Source: Megalopta genalis (Eukaryota > Arthropoda > Insecta > Hymenoptera > Halictidae). From it: DNA of 64,000 bases. The stretch is from assembly GCF_051020955.1 (NCBI RefSeq), contig NW_027476671.1, forward strand, positions 1 to 64,000. The letters are read 5' to 3'. A program made the translations under genes and the position numbers. Each line of letters opens with the position of its first letter. Positions within the stretch are counted from its first letter, which is position 1. The notes beneath the pieces were generated by a model. That model was not told where the DNA came from. It ran no database searches and saw nothing but the letters and a program-made list of their open reading frames with translations. This document shows positions 51,182-63,263 of this stretch, piece after piece.

Positions 51182-53470
51182 TTTATGTCGCAAGTATTTG
51201 ATGGTATATCATTTGTTTCTTATGGATTTGAAGCTAAACCTTCTACTTCGCATTGATTTGAAGCTAAATCATGTGTTTCGTATGGATTTGAAGATAAACC
51301 TTCTACATCGCATTGATTTGAAGCTAAACCTTCTATATTCTATTGATTTGAAGCTGAACCTTCTACCTCTTATTGATTTGAAGCTAAACCTTCTACATCG
51401 CATTGATTTGAAGCTAAATCTTGTGTATCGCATGGATTTGAAGCTAAACCTTCCACATCGCATTGATTTTCAGCTGAATCATGTCTTTCGCATGGATTTG
51501 AAGATGAACCATTTGAATCGCATTGATTTGAACCCGACCCTTCTACTTCGCACTGATTTGCAGCTAAATAATGTGTTTCGCAAGGATTTGAAGATAAACC
51601 TTCTACATCGCATTGATTTGCAGCTGAATCATGTGTTTCGCATGGATTTGAAGCTAACTCGTTCGTTTCGCCTCTATTTGATGCTATATCACTTATATCG
51701 CAAGTATTTGAAGCTAAATCATGTGTTACGCTTGGATTTGAAGCTAAACCTTCTACATCGCATTGATTTGAAGCTAAATCATGTTTCTCGCATGGACTTG
51801 AAGCTACCTTGTTTGTTCCTACAGTTTTTGAAGCTATATCACTAATATCGCAAGTATTTGAAGCTAAATCATATGTGCCGCAAGGATTTGAATCTGAACC
51901 TACTACATCGCATTGATTTGAAGCTAAATCTTGTGTATCGCATGGATTTGAAGCTAAACCTTCTACATCGCATTGATTTGAAGCTAAATCATTTGTTTTG
52001 CATGGAATTGAAGCCACCTCGTTTGTTCCTCCAGCTTTTGAAGCTAAATCACTTATATCGGAAGTATTTGAAGCTAAATCATATGTGTCGCATGGATTTG
52101 AAGCAAACCTTCTACATCGCATTGATTTGAAGATAAATCGTGTGTTTCGCATGGATTTGAAGCTAACTCGTTAGTTTCGCATGCAGTTGTAGCTAAATAA
52201 TCTATATCACAAGTATTTGTAACTAAACCATTTGTTTCGCATGGATTTGAAGCAACGCCTTCTACTTCGCATTGATTTGAAGCTAAATCATTTGTTTCGC
52301 ATGGAATTGAAGCTACCTCGTTTGTTCCTCCTGCTTTTGAAGCTATATCACTTATATCGCAAGTATTTGAAGCTAAATCATATGTGTCGAATGGATTTGA
52401 AGCTGAACCTAATACATCGCATTGATTTGAAACTAAATCTTGTGTATCGCATGGATTTGAAGCTAAACCTACTACATCGCATTGATTTGAAGCTAAATCA
52501 TGTATATAGCATGGATTTGAAGGTATCTCTTTTGTTTCGCATGCAGTTGTATCTAAATAATGTATATCACAAGTATTTGTAGCAAAACCATTTGTTTTGC
52601 ATGGATTTGAAGCTAAGCCTTCTACTTCGCATTCATTTGATGCTAAATCATTTCTTTCGCATGGATTTGAATCTAAGTCTTGTCCTTCGAATTGATTTGA
52701 AGCTAAATCATGTGTTTCGTATGCATTTGAAGCTAAACCTTCTACATCGCATTGATTTGAAGCTAAACCTTCTATATTCTATTGATTTGAAGCTGAACCT
52801 TCTACCTCTAATTGATTTGAAGCTAAACCTTCAACATCGCATTGATTTGAAGCTAAATCATGTGTATCGCATGGATTTGAAGTTAACTCGTTTGTTTCGC
52901 ATGCAGTTGTAGCTAAATAAGGTATATCACAAGTATTTGTAGTTAAACCATTTGTTTTGCATGGATTTGAAGCCAAGCCTTCTACTTCGCATTCATTTGA
53001 AGCTAAATCATTTTTTTCGCATGGATTTGAATCTAAGCCTTGTCCTTCGAATTGATTTGAATCTAAATCATGTGTGTCGTATGGATTTGAAGCTAAACCT
53101 TCTACATCGCATTTATTTGAAGCTAAACCTTCTATATTCTATTGATTTGAAGCTAAACCATCTACCTCTTATTGATTTGAAGCTAAACCTTCTACATCGC
53201 ATTGATTTGAAGACAAATCGTGTGTTTCGCATGGATTTGAAACTAACTCGTTAGTTTCGCATGCAGTTGTAGCTAAATAATGTATATCACAACTATTTGT
53301 AGCTAAACCATTTGTTTCGCATGGATTTGAAGCTACGCCTTCTACTTCGCATTGATTTGAAGCTAAATCATTAGTTTCGCATGGAATTGAAGCTGAACCT
53401 TCTACATCGCATTGACTTGAAGCTAAATCTTGTGTATCGCATGGATTTGAAGCTAAACCTTCTACATCAC
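51182..53470. repeat. Copy of B's left flank, then A-type monomers
   Basis: From about 51,260 to 52,845 this matches 11,550-13,135. From 52,846 to 53,470 it continues with A-type monomers such as GTTAACTCG and GACAAATCGTG. It does not enter a full HOR. At about 53,451 the CTACATCACATTG then GCAGTTGAATC monomers reproduce the A-to-B entry seen at 13,180-13,210. Confidence 0.85.
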
Positions 53471-54563
53471 ATTGATTTGCAGTTGAATCATGTGTTACGC
53501 TTGGATTTGAAGATCACTCGTTTGTTTCGCCTGCATTTGAAGCTATAGCACTTATATCGCAAGTATAAGAAGCTAAATAATTTGTGTTGCATGGATTTGA
53601 TGCTAAGCCTTCTACTTCGCATTGATTGAAGTTAAATCATGTGTTTCCCTTGGGTGTGAAGCTAAATCGTTTGTTTCGCATGCAGTTGAAGGTAAATCAT
53701 GTATATCACAAGTATTTGTAGCTGAACCATTTGTTTCGCATGTATTTGAACATAAATCTTCTACTTTGCATTGATTTGAAGTTAAATCATTTGTTACGCT
53801 TGGATTTGAAGATCACTCGCTTGTTTCGCCTGCATTTGAAGCTATATCACTTATATCGCAAGTATAAGAAGCTAAATAATTTGTGTTGCATGAATTTGAT
53901 GCTAAGCCTTCTACTTCGCATTGATTTGAAGTTAAGTCATGTGTTACGCTTGGATTTAAAGCTCACTCGTGTGTTTCTCCTGCATTTGAAGCTATATCAC
54001 TTGTATCACACGTATATGAAGCTAAATAATTTGTGTCGCATGGATTTGATGCTAAGGCTTCTATTTCGCATTGATTTCTAGCTAAATCATGTGTTTCGCT
54101 TGGATTTGAAGCTAACTCGTTTGTTTCGCATGCAGTTGAAGCTAAATCATGTATACCACAAGTATTTGAAGCTAAACCATGTGTTTCGCATGGATTTGAA
54201 GGTACATCTTCTACTTCCCATTGATTTGAAGTTAAATCATGTGTTACGCTTGGATTTGAAGCTAACTCGTTTGTTTCGCATGCAGTTGAAGGTAAATCAT
54301 GTATATCACAAGTATTTGAAGCTGAACCATTTGTTTCGCATGTCTTTGAACCTAAATCTTCGACTTCGCATTGATTTGAAGTTAAATCATGTGTTTCGCT
54401 TGGATTTAAAGCTCACTCGTTTGTTTCGCCTGCATTTGAAGCTATATCACATATATCGCAAGTATAAGAAGCTAAATGATTTGTGTTGCATGAATTTGAT
54501 GCTAAGCCTTCTACTTCCCATTGATTTGAAGTTAAATCATGTGTTACGCTTGGATTTAAAGCT
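53471..54563. repeat. B-like island 2
   Basis: This short relative of the HOR carries GATCACTCG, AAGTATAAGAAGC and CTTGTATCACACG variants. It is more diverged than the seven main copies (for example AACATAAATC, TTTGCATTG, CTATAGCAC). One base is missing near 53,627 (CATTGATTGAAG). It ends abruptly at about 54,563, where TTTAAAGCT is followed by TTAAGCCTTC, out of the normal monomer register. Confidence 0.85.
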
Positions 54564-55018
54564 TTAAGCCTTCTACTTCGCATTGATCTGAAGTTAAATC
54601 ATGTGTTTCGCATGGATTTGAATCTAACTCGTTTGCTTCGCCTGCAGTTGAAGCTATATCATTTATACCGCAAGCATTTGAAGGTAAATCATTTGTTTCG
54701 CATGGATATGAAGCTAACTTGTTTGTTTCGGATGCATTTGATGCTATATCACTTATATCGGAAGCATCTGAAGCTTAATCATTTGCTTCCCATGGATTTG
54801 AAGCTAAACCTTCTACATCGCATTGATTTGCAGCTAAATCATGTGTTTCGCATGGATTTGAAACTAACTCGTTCGTTGCGTATGCAGTTAAATCTAAATT
54901 ACGTATATCACAATTATTTGTAGCTAAACCATTTGTTTCGCATGGATTTGAATCTAAGCCTTGTACTTCGAGTTGATTTGAAGCTAAATCATGTGTTTCG
55001 CATGGATTTGAAGCTACG
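54564..55018. repeat. Copy of the diverged B-C boundary segment
   Basis: This matches 28,960-29,360 at an offset of 25,610 bp. A two-monomer (60-bp) insertion near 54,810 increases the offset to 25,670. Shared rare variants include CTCGTTTGCTTCGCC, TTGTTTGTTTCGGATGC and TCTGAAGCTTAATC. With island 2 it reproduces, in shortened form, the order B then boundary. Confidence 0.85.
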
Positions 55019-55980
55019 CCTTCTACTTCGCATTGATTTGAAGCTACCTCGTTTGTTCCTACAGCTTTTCAAGCTACATCACTTATATCGCAAGGATTTG
55101 AAGCTAAATCATATGTGTCGCATGGATTTGAAGCTGGACCTTCTACATCGCATTGATTTGAAGCTAAATCTTGTGTATCGCATGGATTCGAAGCTAAACC
55201 TTCTACATCACATTGACTCGCAGCTAAATCATGTGTTTCGCATGGATTTGAAGCTAACTCGTTCGTTTAGCCTGCAGTTGAATCTACATCACTTATATCG
55301 CAAGTGTTTGAAGCTAAATCATGTGTATCGCGTGGATTTTGAAGCTAACTCGTTTGATTAGTCTGCATTTGAAGCTATATCACTTATACCCGAAGTGTTT
55401 GAAGCTAAATCATTTGTTTCGCGTGGATTTGAAGCTAAACCTTCTACATCGCATTGATTAGAAGTTAAATCATGTGTCGCGCATGGATTTGAAGCTAACT
55501 CGTTCGTTGCGCATGCAGTTAAATCTAAATAACGTATATCACAAGTATTTGAAGCTACACCATTTGATTCGCATGGATTTGAAGATAAGCCTTCTACTTC
55601 GCATTAATTGGAAGATAAATCACGTGTTTTGCATGGATTTGAAGCTAAACCTTCTACATCGCATTGATTTGAAGCTAAATCATGTGTTTCGCATGCAGTT
55701 GAAGCTAAGTCATGTCTTTCACAAGTATTTGAATATGAACCATTTGAATTGCATTGATTTGAACCCGAGCCTACTACTTCGCACTGATTTGCAGCTAAAT
55801 AATGTGTTTCTCATGGATTTGAAGCTAAACCTTCTACATTGAATTGATTTGCAGCTGACTCATGTGTTTCGCATGGATTTGAAGCTAACTCCTTCGTTTC
55901 TCCAGTATTCGAAGCTATATCACTTATATCGCAAGTATTTGAAGCTAAATCATGTGTTACGCTTGAATTTGAAGCTAAAC

Positions 55981-56480
55981 CTTCTACATCGCATTGATTT
56001 GAAGCTAAATCATGTGTCTCGCATGGAATTGAAGCTAGCTCGTTTGTTCCTACAGCTTTTGAAGCTATATCACTTATATCGCAAGTATTTGAAGCTTAAT
56101 CATATGTGTCGCATGGATTTGAAGCTGAACCTACTACATCGCATTTATTTGAAGCTAAATCTTGTGTATGGCATGGATTTGAAGCGAAACCTTCTACATC
56201 GCATTGATTTGAAGCTAAATCATTTGTATCGCATGGAATTGGAGCAACCTCGTTTGTTCCTCCAGCTTTTCAAGCTATATCACTTATATCGCAAGTATTT
56301 GAAGCTAAATCATATGTGTCGCATGGATTTGAAGCTGAACCTTCTACATCGCATTGATTTGAAGCTAAATCTTGTGTATCGCATGGATTTGAAGCTAACT
56401 GGTTCGTTTCGCCTGAAGTTGAACCTACATCACTTATATCGCAAGTAATTGAAGCTAAATCATGTGTATCGCGTGGATTT
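55981..56480. repeat. About 500-bp block, copy 1 (offset 5734)
   Basis: This matches 61,715-62,214 almost exactly. Shared diagnostic variants are AGCTAGCTCG, AAGCTTAATC, TTGTGTATGGCATGG, AAGCGAAACC, GGAGCAACCTCG and CGCCTGAAGTTG. It ends at the GGATTTTGAAGCTAA insertion, after which the copies continue differently. Confidence 0.9.
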
Positions 56481-56869
56481 TGAAGCTAAACCTTCTACAT
56501 CGCATTGATTAGAAGCTAAATCATGTATCTCGCATGGATTTGAAGCTACCTCGTTTGATCCTACAGCTTTTCAAGCTATATCACTTATATCGCAAGTATT
56601 TGAAGCTAAATCATATGTGTCGCATGGATTTGAAGCTGAACCTTCTACATCGCATTGATTTGAAGCTAAATCTTGTGTATCGCATGGATTTGAAGCTAAA
56701 CCTTCTACATCGCATTGATTAGAAGCTAAATCATGTATCTCGCATGGATTTGAAGCTAACTCGTTCGTTTCGCCTCCATTTGAAACTATGTCACTTATAT
56801 CGCAAGTATTTAAAGCTAAATCATATGTGCCGCATGGATTTGAAGCTAAGCCTTCTACATCACATTGAT

Positions 56870-57606
56870 TTGCAGCTAAATCATGTGTTTCGCATGGATT
56901 TGGAGCTAACTCGATCGTTTCGCCTGTATTTGAAGCTAGATCACTTATATCGCAAGTATTTGAAGCTAAATCATGTGTATCGCATGGATTTGAAGCTAAA
57001 CCTTCTACATCGCATTGATTTGAAGCTAAATTATTTGTTTCGCATGGATTTGAATATAAGCCTTGTCCATCGAATTGATTTGAAGCTAAATCATGTGTTT
57101 CGTATGGATTTGAAGCTAAACCTTCTACATCGCATTGATTTGAAGCTAAACCTTCTACATTCTATTGATTTGAAGCTAAACCTTCTACCTCTTATTGTCT
57201 TGAAGCTAAAACTTCTACATCGCATTGATTTGAAGCTAAATCATGTTTCTCGCATGGAATTGAAGCTACCTCGGTTGTTCCTACAGCTTTTGAAGCTATA
57301 TCACTTATATCGCAAGTATTTGAAGCTAAATCGAATGTGTCGCATGGATTTGAAGCTGAACCTACTACATCGCATTGATTTGAAGCTAAATCTTGTGTAT
57401 CGCATGGATCTGAAGCTAAACCTTCTACATCGCATTGATTTGAAGCTAAATCATGTATATAGCATGGATTTGAAGCTATCTCGTTTATTTCGCATGCAGT
57501 TGTAGCTAAATAATGTATATCACAATTATTTGTAGCTAAACCATTTGTTTTGCATGGATTTGAAGCTAAGCCTTCTACTTCGCATTCATTTGAAGCTAAA
57601 TCATTT
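56870..57606. repeat. About 740-bp block, copy 1 (offset 6394)
   Basis: This matches 63,264-64,000. Shared variants include CTAGATCACTTA, AAATTATTTG, GAATATAAGCC, CCTCGGTTGTTCC, AAATCGAATGTG and CACAATTATTTG. The second copy is cut by the window end, so the true length is unknown. Confidence 0.88.
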
Positions 57607-58140
57607 GTTTCGCATGGATTTGAAGCTAAACCTTCTACATCGCATTGATTTGAAGCTAAACCTTCTACATTCTATTGATTTTAAGCTAAACCTTCTACCT
57701 CTTATTGTTTTGAAGCTAAATCTTCTACATCGCATTGATTTGAAGCTAAATCATGTTTCTCGCATGGAATTGAAGCTACCTCGTTTGTTCCTACAGCTTT
57801 TGAAGCTATATCACTTATATCGCAAGTATTTGAAGCTAAATCGAATGTGTCGCATGGATTTGAAGCTGACCCTACTACATCGCATTGATTTGAAGCTAAA
57901 TCTTGTGTATCGCATGGATTTGAAGCTAAACCTTCTACATCGCATTGATTTGAAGCTAAATCATGTATATAGCATGGATTTGAAGCTATCTCGTTTATTT
58001 CGCATGCAGTTGTAGCTAAATAATGTATATCACAAGTATTTGTAGCTAAACCATTTGTTTTGCATGGATTTGAAGCTAAGCCTTCTACTTCGCATTCATT
58101 TGAAGCTAAATCATTTGTTTCGCATGGATTTGAATCTAAG
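57121..58140. repeat. 510-bp tandem duplication
   Basis: Positions 57,121-57,630 and 57,631-58,140 are near-identical 17-monomer units. Both contain ATTCTATTG, CCTCTTATTG, AAATCGAATGTG and CATGTATATAGC in the same order. Differences include CTCGGTTG in the first and CTCGTTTG in the second. Confidence 0.88.
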
Positions 58141-61100
58141 CCTTGTCCTTCGAATTGATTTGAAGCTAAATCATGTGTTTCGTATGGATTTGAAGCTAAA
58201 CCTTCTACATCGCATTGATTTGAAGCTAAACCTTCTATATTCTATTGATTTGAAGCAGAACCTTCTACCTCTTATTAATTTGAAGCTAAACCTTCTACAT
58301 CGCATTGATTTGAAGCTAAATCTTGTGTATCGCATGGATTTGAAGCTAAACCTTCTACATCGCATTGATTTGTAGCTAAATCATGTGAATCGCATGGATT
58401 TGAAGCTAACTCGTTCGTATAGCATGCAGTTGTAGCTAAATGATGTATATCACAAGTATTTGTAGCTAAACCATTTGTTTTGCATGGATTTGAAGCTAAG
58501 CCTTCTACTTCGCATTCATTTGAAGCTAAATCATTTGTTTCGCATGGATTTGAATCTAAGCCTTGTCCTTCGAATTGATTTGAAGCTGAATCTTGTGTAT
58601 GTCATGCATTTGAAGCTAAACCATCTACGTCTCATTGATTTGAAGATAAATCGTGTGTTTCGCATGGATTTGAAGCTAACTCGTTAGTTTCGCATGCAGT
58701 TGTAGCTAAATAATCTATATCACAAGTATTTGTAGCTAAACCATTTGTTTCGCATGGATTTGAAGCTACGCCTTCTACTTCGCATTGATTTGAAGCTAAA
58801 TCATTTGTTTCGCATGGAATTGAAGCCACCTCGTTTGTTCCTCCAGCTTTTGAAGCTATATCACTTATATCGCAAGTATTTGAAGCTAAATCATATGTGT
58901 CGCATGGATTTGAAGCTGAACCTTCTACATCGCATTGATTTGAAGCTAAATCTTTTGTATCGCATGGATTTGAAGCTAAACCTTCTACATCACATTGATT
59001 TGCAGCTAAATCATGTGTTTCGCATGGATTTGAAGCTAACTCGTTCGTTTTGCCTGCAGTTGTAGCTAAATAATGTATATCACAAGTATTTGTAGCTAAA
59101 CGATTTGTTTCGCATGGATTTGAAGCTACGCCTTCTACTTCGCATTGATTAGAAGCTAAATCATGTATCTCGCATGGATTTGAAGCTAACTCGTTCGTTT
59201 CGCCTCCATTTGAAACTATGTCACTTATATCGCAAGTATTTAAAGCTAAATCATATGTGCCGCATGGATTTGAAGCTAAACCTTCTACATCACATTGATT
59301 CGCAGCTAAATCATGTGTTTCGCATGGATTTGAAGCTAACTCGTTCGTTTAGCCTGCAGTTGAATCTACATCACTTATATCGCAAGTGTTTGAAGCTAAA
59401 TCATGTGTATCACGTGGATTTTGAAGCTAACTCGTTTGATTAGTCTGCATTTGAAGCTATATCACTTATACCCCAAGTGTTTGAAGCTAAATCATTTGTT
59501 TCGCGTGGATTTGTAGCTAAACCTTCTACATCGCATTGATTTGAAGCTAAATCATGTGAATCGCATGGATTTGATGCTAACTCGTTCGTTTCGCATGCAG
59601 TTGTAGCTAAATGATGTATATCACAAGTATTTGTAGCTAAACCATTTGTTTTGCATGGATTTGAAGCTAAGCCTTCTACTTCGCATTCATTTGAAGCTAA
59701 ATCATTTGCTTCGTATGGATTTGAAGTTAAACCTTCTACATCGCATTGATTTGAAGCTAAACCTACTATATTCTATTGATTTGAAGCTAAACCTACTATA
59801 TTCTATTGATTTGAAGCTAAACCTTCTACCTCTTATTGATATGAAGCTAAACCTTGTACATCGCATGGATTTGAAGCTAAGCCTTCTACTTCGCATTGAT
59901 TTCAAGCTAAATCATTTGTTTCGCATGGAATTGAAGCTACCTCGTTTGTTCCTCCAGCTTTTGAAGCTATATCACTTATATCGCATGGATTTGAAGCTGA
60001 ACCTACTACATCGAATTGATTTGAAGCTAAATCTTGTATATCGCATGGATCTGAAGCTAAGCCTTCTACTTCGCATTGATTTGAATTTAAATCATTTGTT
60101 TCGCATGGAATTGAAGCTTCCTCGTTTGTTCCTCCAGCTTTTGAAGCTATATCACTTATATCGCAAGTACTTGAAGCTAATTCATATGTGTCGCATGGAT
60201 TTGATGCTGAACTTTCTACATCGCATTGATTTGAATCTAAATCTTGTGTATCGCATGGATTTGAAGCTAAACCTTCTACATCACATTGATTTGCAGCTAA
60301 ATTATGTGTTTCGCATGGATTTGAAGCTAACTCGTTCGTTTCGCCTGCAGTTAAACCTACATCACTTATATCGCAAGTAATTGAAGCTAAATCATGTGTA
60401 TCGCGTGGATTTTGAAGCTAACTCGTTTGATTAGTCTGCATTTGAAGCTATATCACTTATACCCCAAGTGTTTGAAGCTAACTCATTTGTTTCGCGTGGA
60501 TTTGAAGCTAAACCTTCTACATCGCATTTATTTGAAGCTAAATCTTGTGTATCGCATGGCTTTGAAGCTAAACCTTTCACATCACATTGATTTGAAGCTA
60601 AATCATGTGTATCGCATGGATTTGATGCTAACTTGTTCGTTTCGCATGCAGTTGTAGCTAAATAATGTATATCACAAGTATTGGTAGCTAAACCATTTGT
60701 TTTGCATGGTTTTGAAGCTAAGTCTTCTACTTCGCATTCTTTTGAAGCTAAATCATTTGTTTCGCGTGGATTTGAATCTAAGCATTGGACTTCGAATTGA
60801 TTTGAAGCTAAATCATGTGTTTCGTATGGATTTGAAGCTACGCCTTCTACTTCGCATTGATTTGAAGCTACATCATGTGTCTCGCATGGAATTGAAGCTA
60901 CCTCGTTTGTTCCTACAGCTTTTCAAGCTATATCATTTATATCGCAAGTATTTGAAGCTAACTCATATGTGTCGCATGGATTTGAAGCTGAACCTTCTAC
61001 ATCGCATTGATTTGAAGCTAAATCTTGTGTATCGCATGGATTTGAAGCTAAACCTTCTTCATCACATTGATTTGCAGCTAAATCATGTGTTTCGCATGGA

Positions 61101-61714
61101 TTTGAAGCTAACTCGTTCGTGTAGCCTGCAGTTGAATCTACATCACTTATATCGTAAGTGTTTGAAGCTAAATCATGTGTATCGCGTGGATTTTGAAGCT
61201 AACTCGTTTGATTAGTCTGCATTTGAAGCTATATCACTTATACCCCAAGTGTTTGAAGCTAAATCATTTGTTTCGCGTGGATTTGAAGCTAAACCTTCTA
61301 CATCGCATTGATTAGAAGTTAAATCATGTGTCGCGCATGGATTTGAAGCTAACTCGTTAGTTTCGCATGCAGTTGTAGCTAAATAATGTATATCACAAGT
61401 ATTCGTAGCTAAACCATTTGTTTTGCATGGATTTGAAGCTAAACCTTCTACATCGCATTGATTAGAAGATAAATCATGTGTCGCGCATGGATTTGAAGCT
61501 AACTCGTTAGTTTCGCATGCAGTTGTAGCTAAATAATGTATATCACAAGTATTTGAAGCTACACCATTTGATTCGCATGGATTTGAAGATAAGCCTTCTA
61601 CTTCTCATTAATTGGAAGATAAATCATTTGTTTCGCATGGATTTGAATCTAAGCATTGTACTTCGAATTGATTTGAAGCTAAATCCTGTGTTTCGTATGG
61701 ATTTGAAGCTGAAC

Positions 61715-62214
61715 CTTCTACATCGCATTGATTTGAAGCTAAATCATGTGTCTCGCATGGAATTGAAGCTAGCTCGTTTGTTCCTACAGCTTTTGAAGCT
61801 ATATCACTTATATCGCAAGTATTTGAAGCTTAATCATATGTGTCGCATGGATTTGAAGCTGAACCTACTACATCGCATTTATTTGAAGCTAAATCTTGTG
61901 TATGGCATGGATTTGAAGCGAAACCTTCTACATCGCATTGATTTGAAGCTAAATCATTTGTATCGCATGGAATTGGAGCAACCTCGTTTGTTCCTCCAGC
62001 TTTTCAAGCTATATCACTTATATCGCAAGTATTTGAAGCTAAATCATATGTGTCGCATGGATTTGAAGCTGAACCTTCTACATCGCATTGATTTGAAGCT
62101 AAATCTTGTGTATCGCATGGATTTGAAGCTAACTGGTTCGTTTCGCCTGAAGTTGAACCTACATCACTTATATCGCAAGTAATTGAAGCTAAATCATGTG
62201 TATCGCGTGGATTT
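61715..62214. repeat. About 500-bp block, copy 2
   Basis: Second copy of the 55,981 block, with all of its diagnostic variants. The offset of 5734 bp is 191 monomers plus four bases, reflecting the plus-one modules lying between the copies. Confidence 0.9.
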
Positions 62215-63263
62215 TGAAGCTAACTCGTTTGATTAGTCTGCATTTGAAGCTATATCACTTATACCCCAAGTGTTTGAAGCTAAATCATTTGTTTCGCGTG
62301 GATTTGATGCTAAACCTTCTTCATCGCATTGATTTGCAGCTAAATCATGTGTTTCGCATGGATTAGAAGCTAAACCTTTCACATCGCATTGATTTGAAGC
62401 TAAATCATGTGTATCGCATGGATTTGAAGCTAACTCGTTCGTTTCGCATGCAGTTGTAGCTAAATAATGTATATCACAAGTATTGGTAGCTAAACCATTT
62501 GTTTTGCATGGATTTGAAGCTAAGTCTTCTACTTCGCATTCATTTGAAGCTAAATCATTTGTCTCGCGTGGATTTGAATCTAAGCATTGTACTTCGAATT
62601 GATTTGAAGCTAAATCATGTGTTTCGTATGGATTTGAAGCTACGCCTTCTACTGCGCATTGATTTGAAGCTACATCATGTGTCTCGCATGGAATTGAAGC
62701 TACCTCGTTTGATCCTACAGCTTTTCAAGCTATATCACTTATATCGCAAGTATTTGAAGCTAAATCATATGTGTCGCATGGATTTGAAGCTGAACCTTCT
62801 ACATCGCATTGATTTGAAGCTAAATCTTGTGTATCGCATGGATTTGAAGCTAAACCTTCTACATCGCATTGATTTGAAGCTAAATCATTTGTTTCGCATG
62901 GATTTGAATCTAAGCCTTGTCATTCGAATTGATTTGAAGCTAAATCATGTGTTTCGTATGGATTTGAAGCTAAACCTTCTACATCGCATTGATTTGAAGC
63001 TAAACCTTCTATATTCTATTGATTTGAAGCTGAACCTTCTACCTCTTATTGATTTGAAGCTAAACCTTCTTCATCGCATTGATTTGCAGCTAAATCATGT
63101 GTTTCGCATGCAGTTGAAGCTAAATCATGTCTTTCACAAGTATTTGAAGATGAACCATTTGAATCGCATTGATTTGAACCCAAGCCTTCTACTTCGCACC
63201 TATTTGCAGCTAAATAATTTTTTTCGCATGGATTTGAAGCTAAACCTTCTACATCGCATTGAT

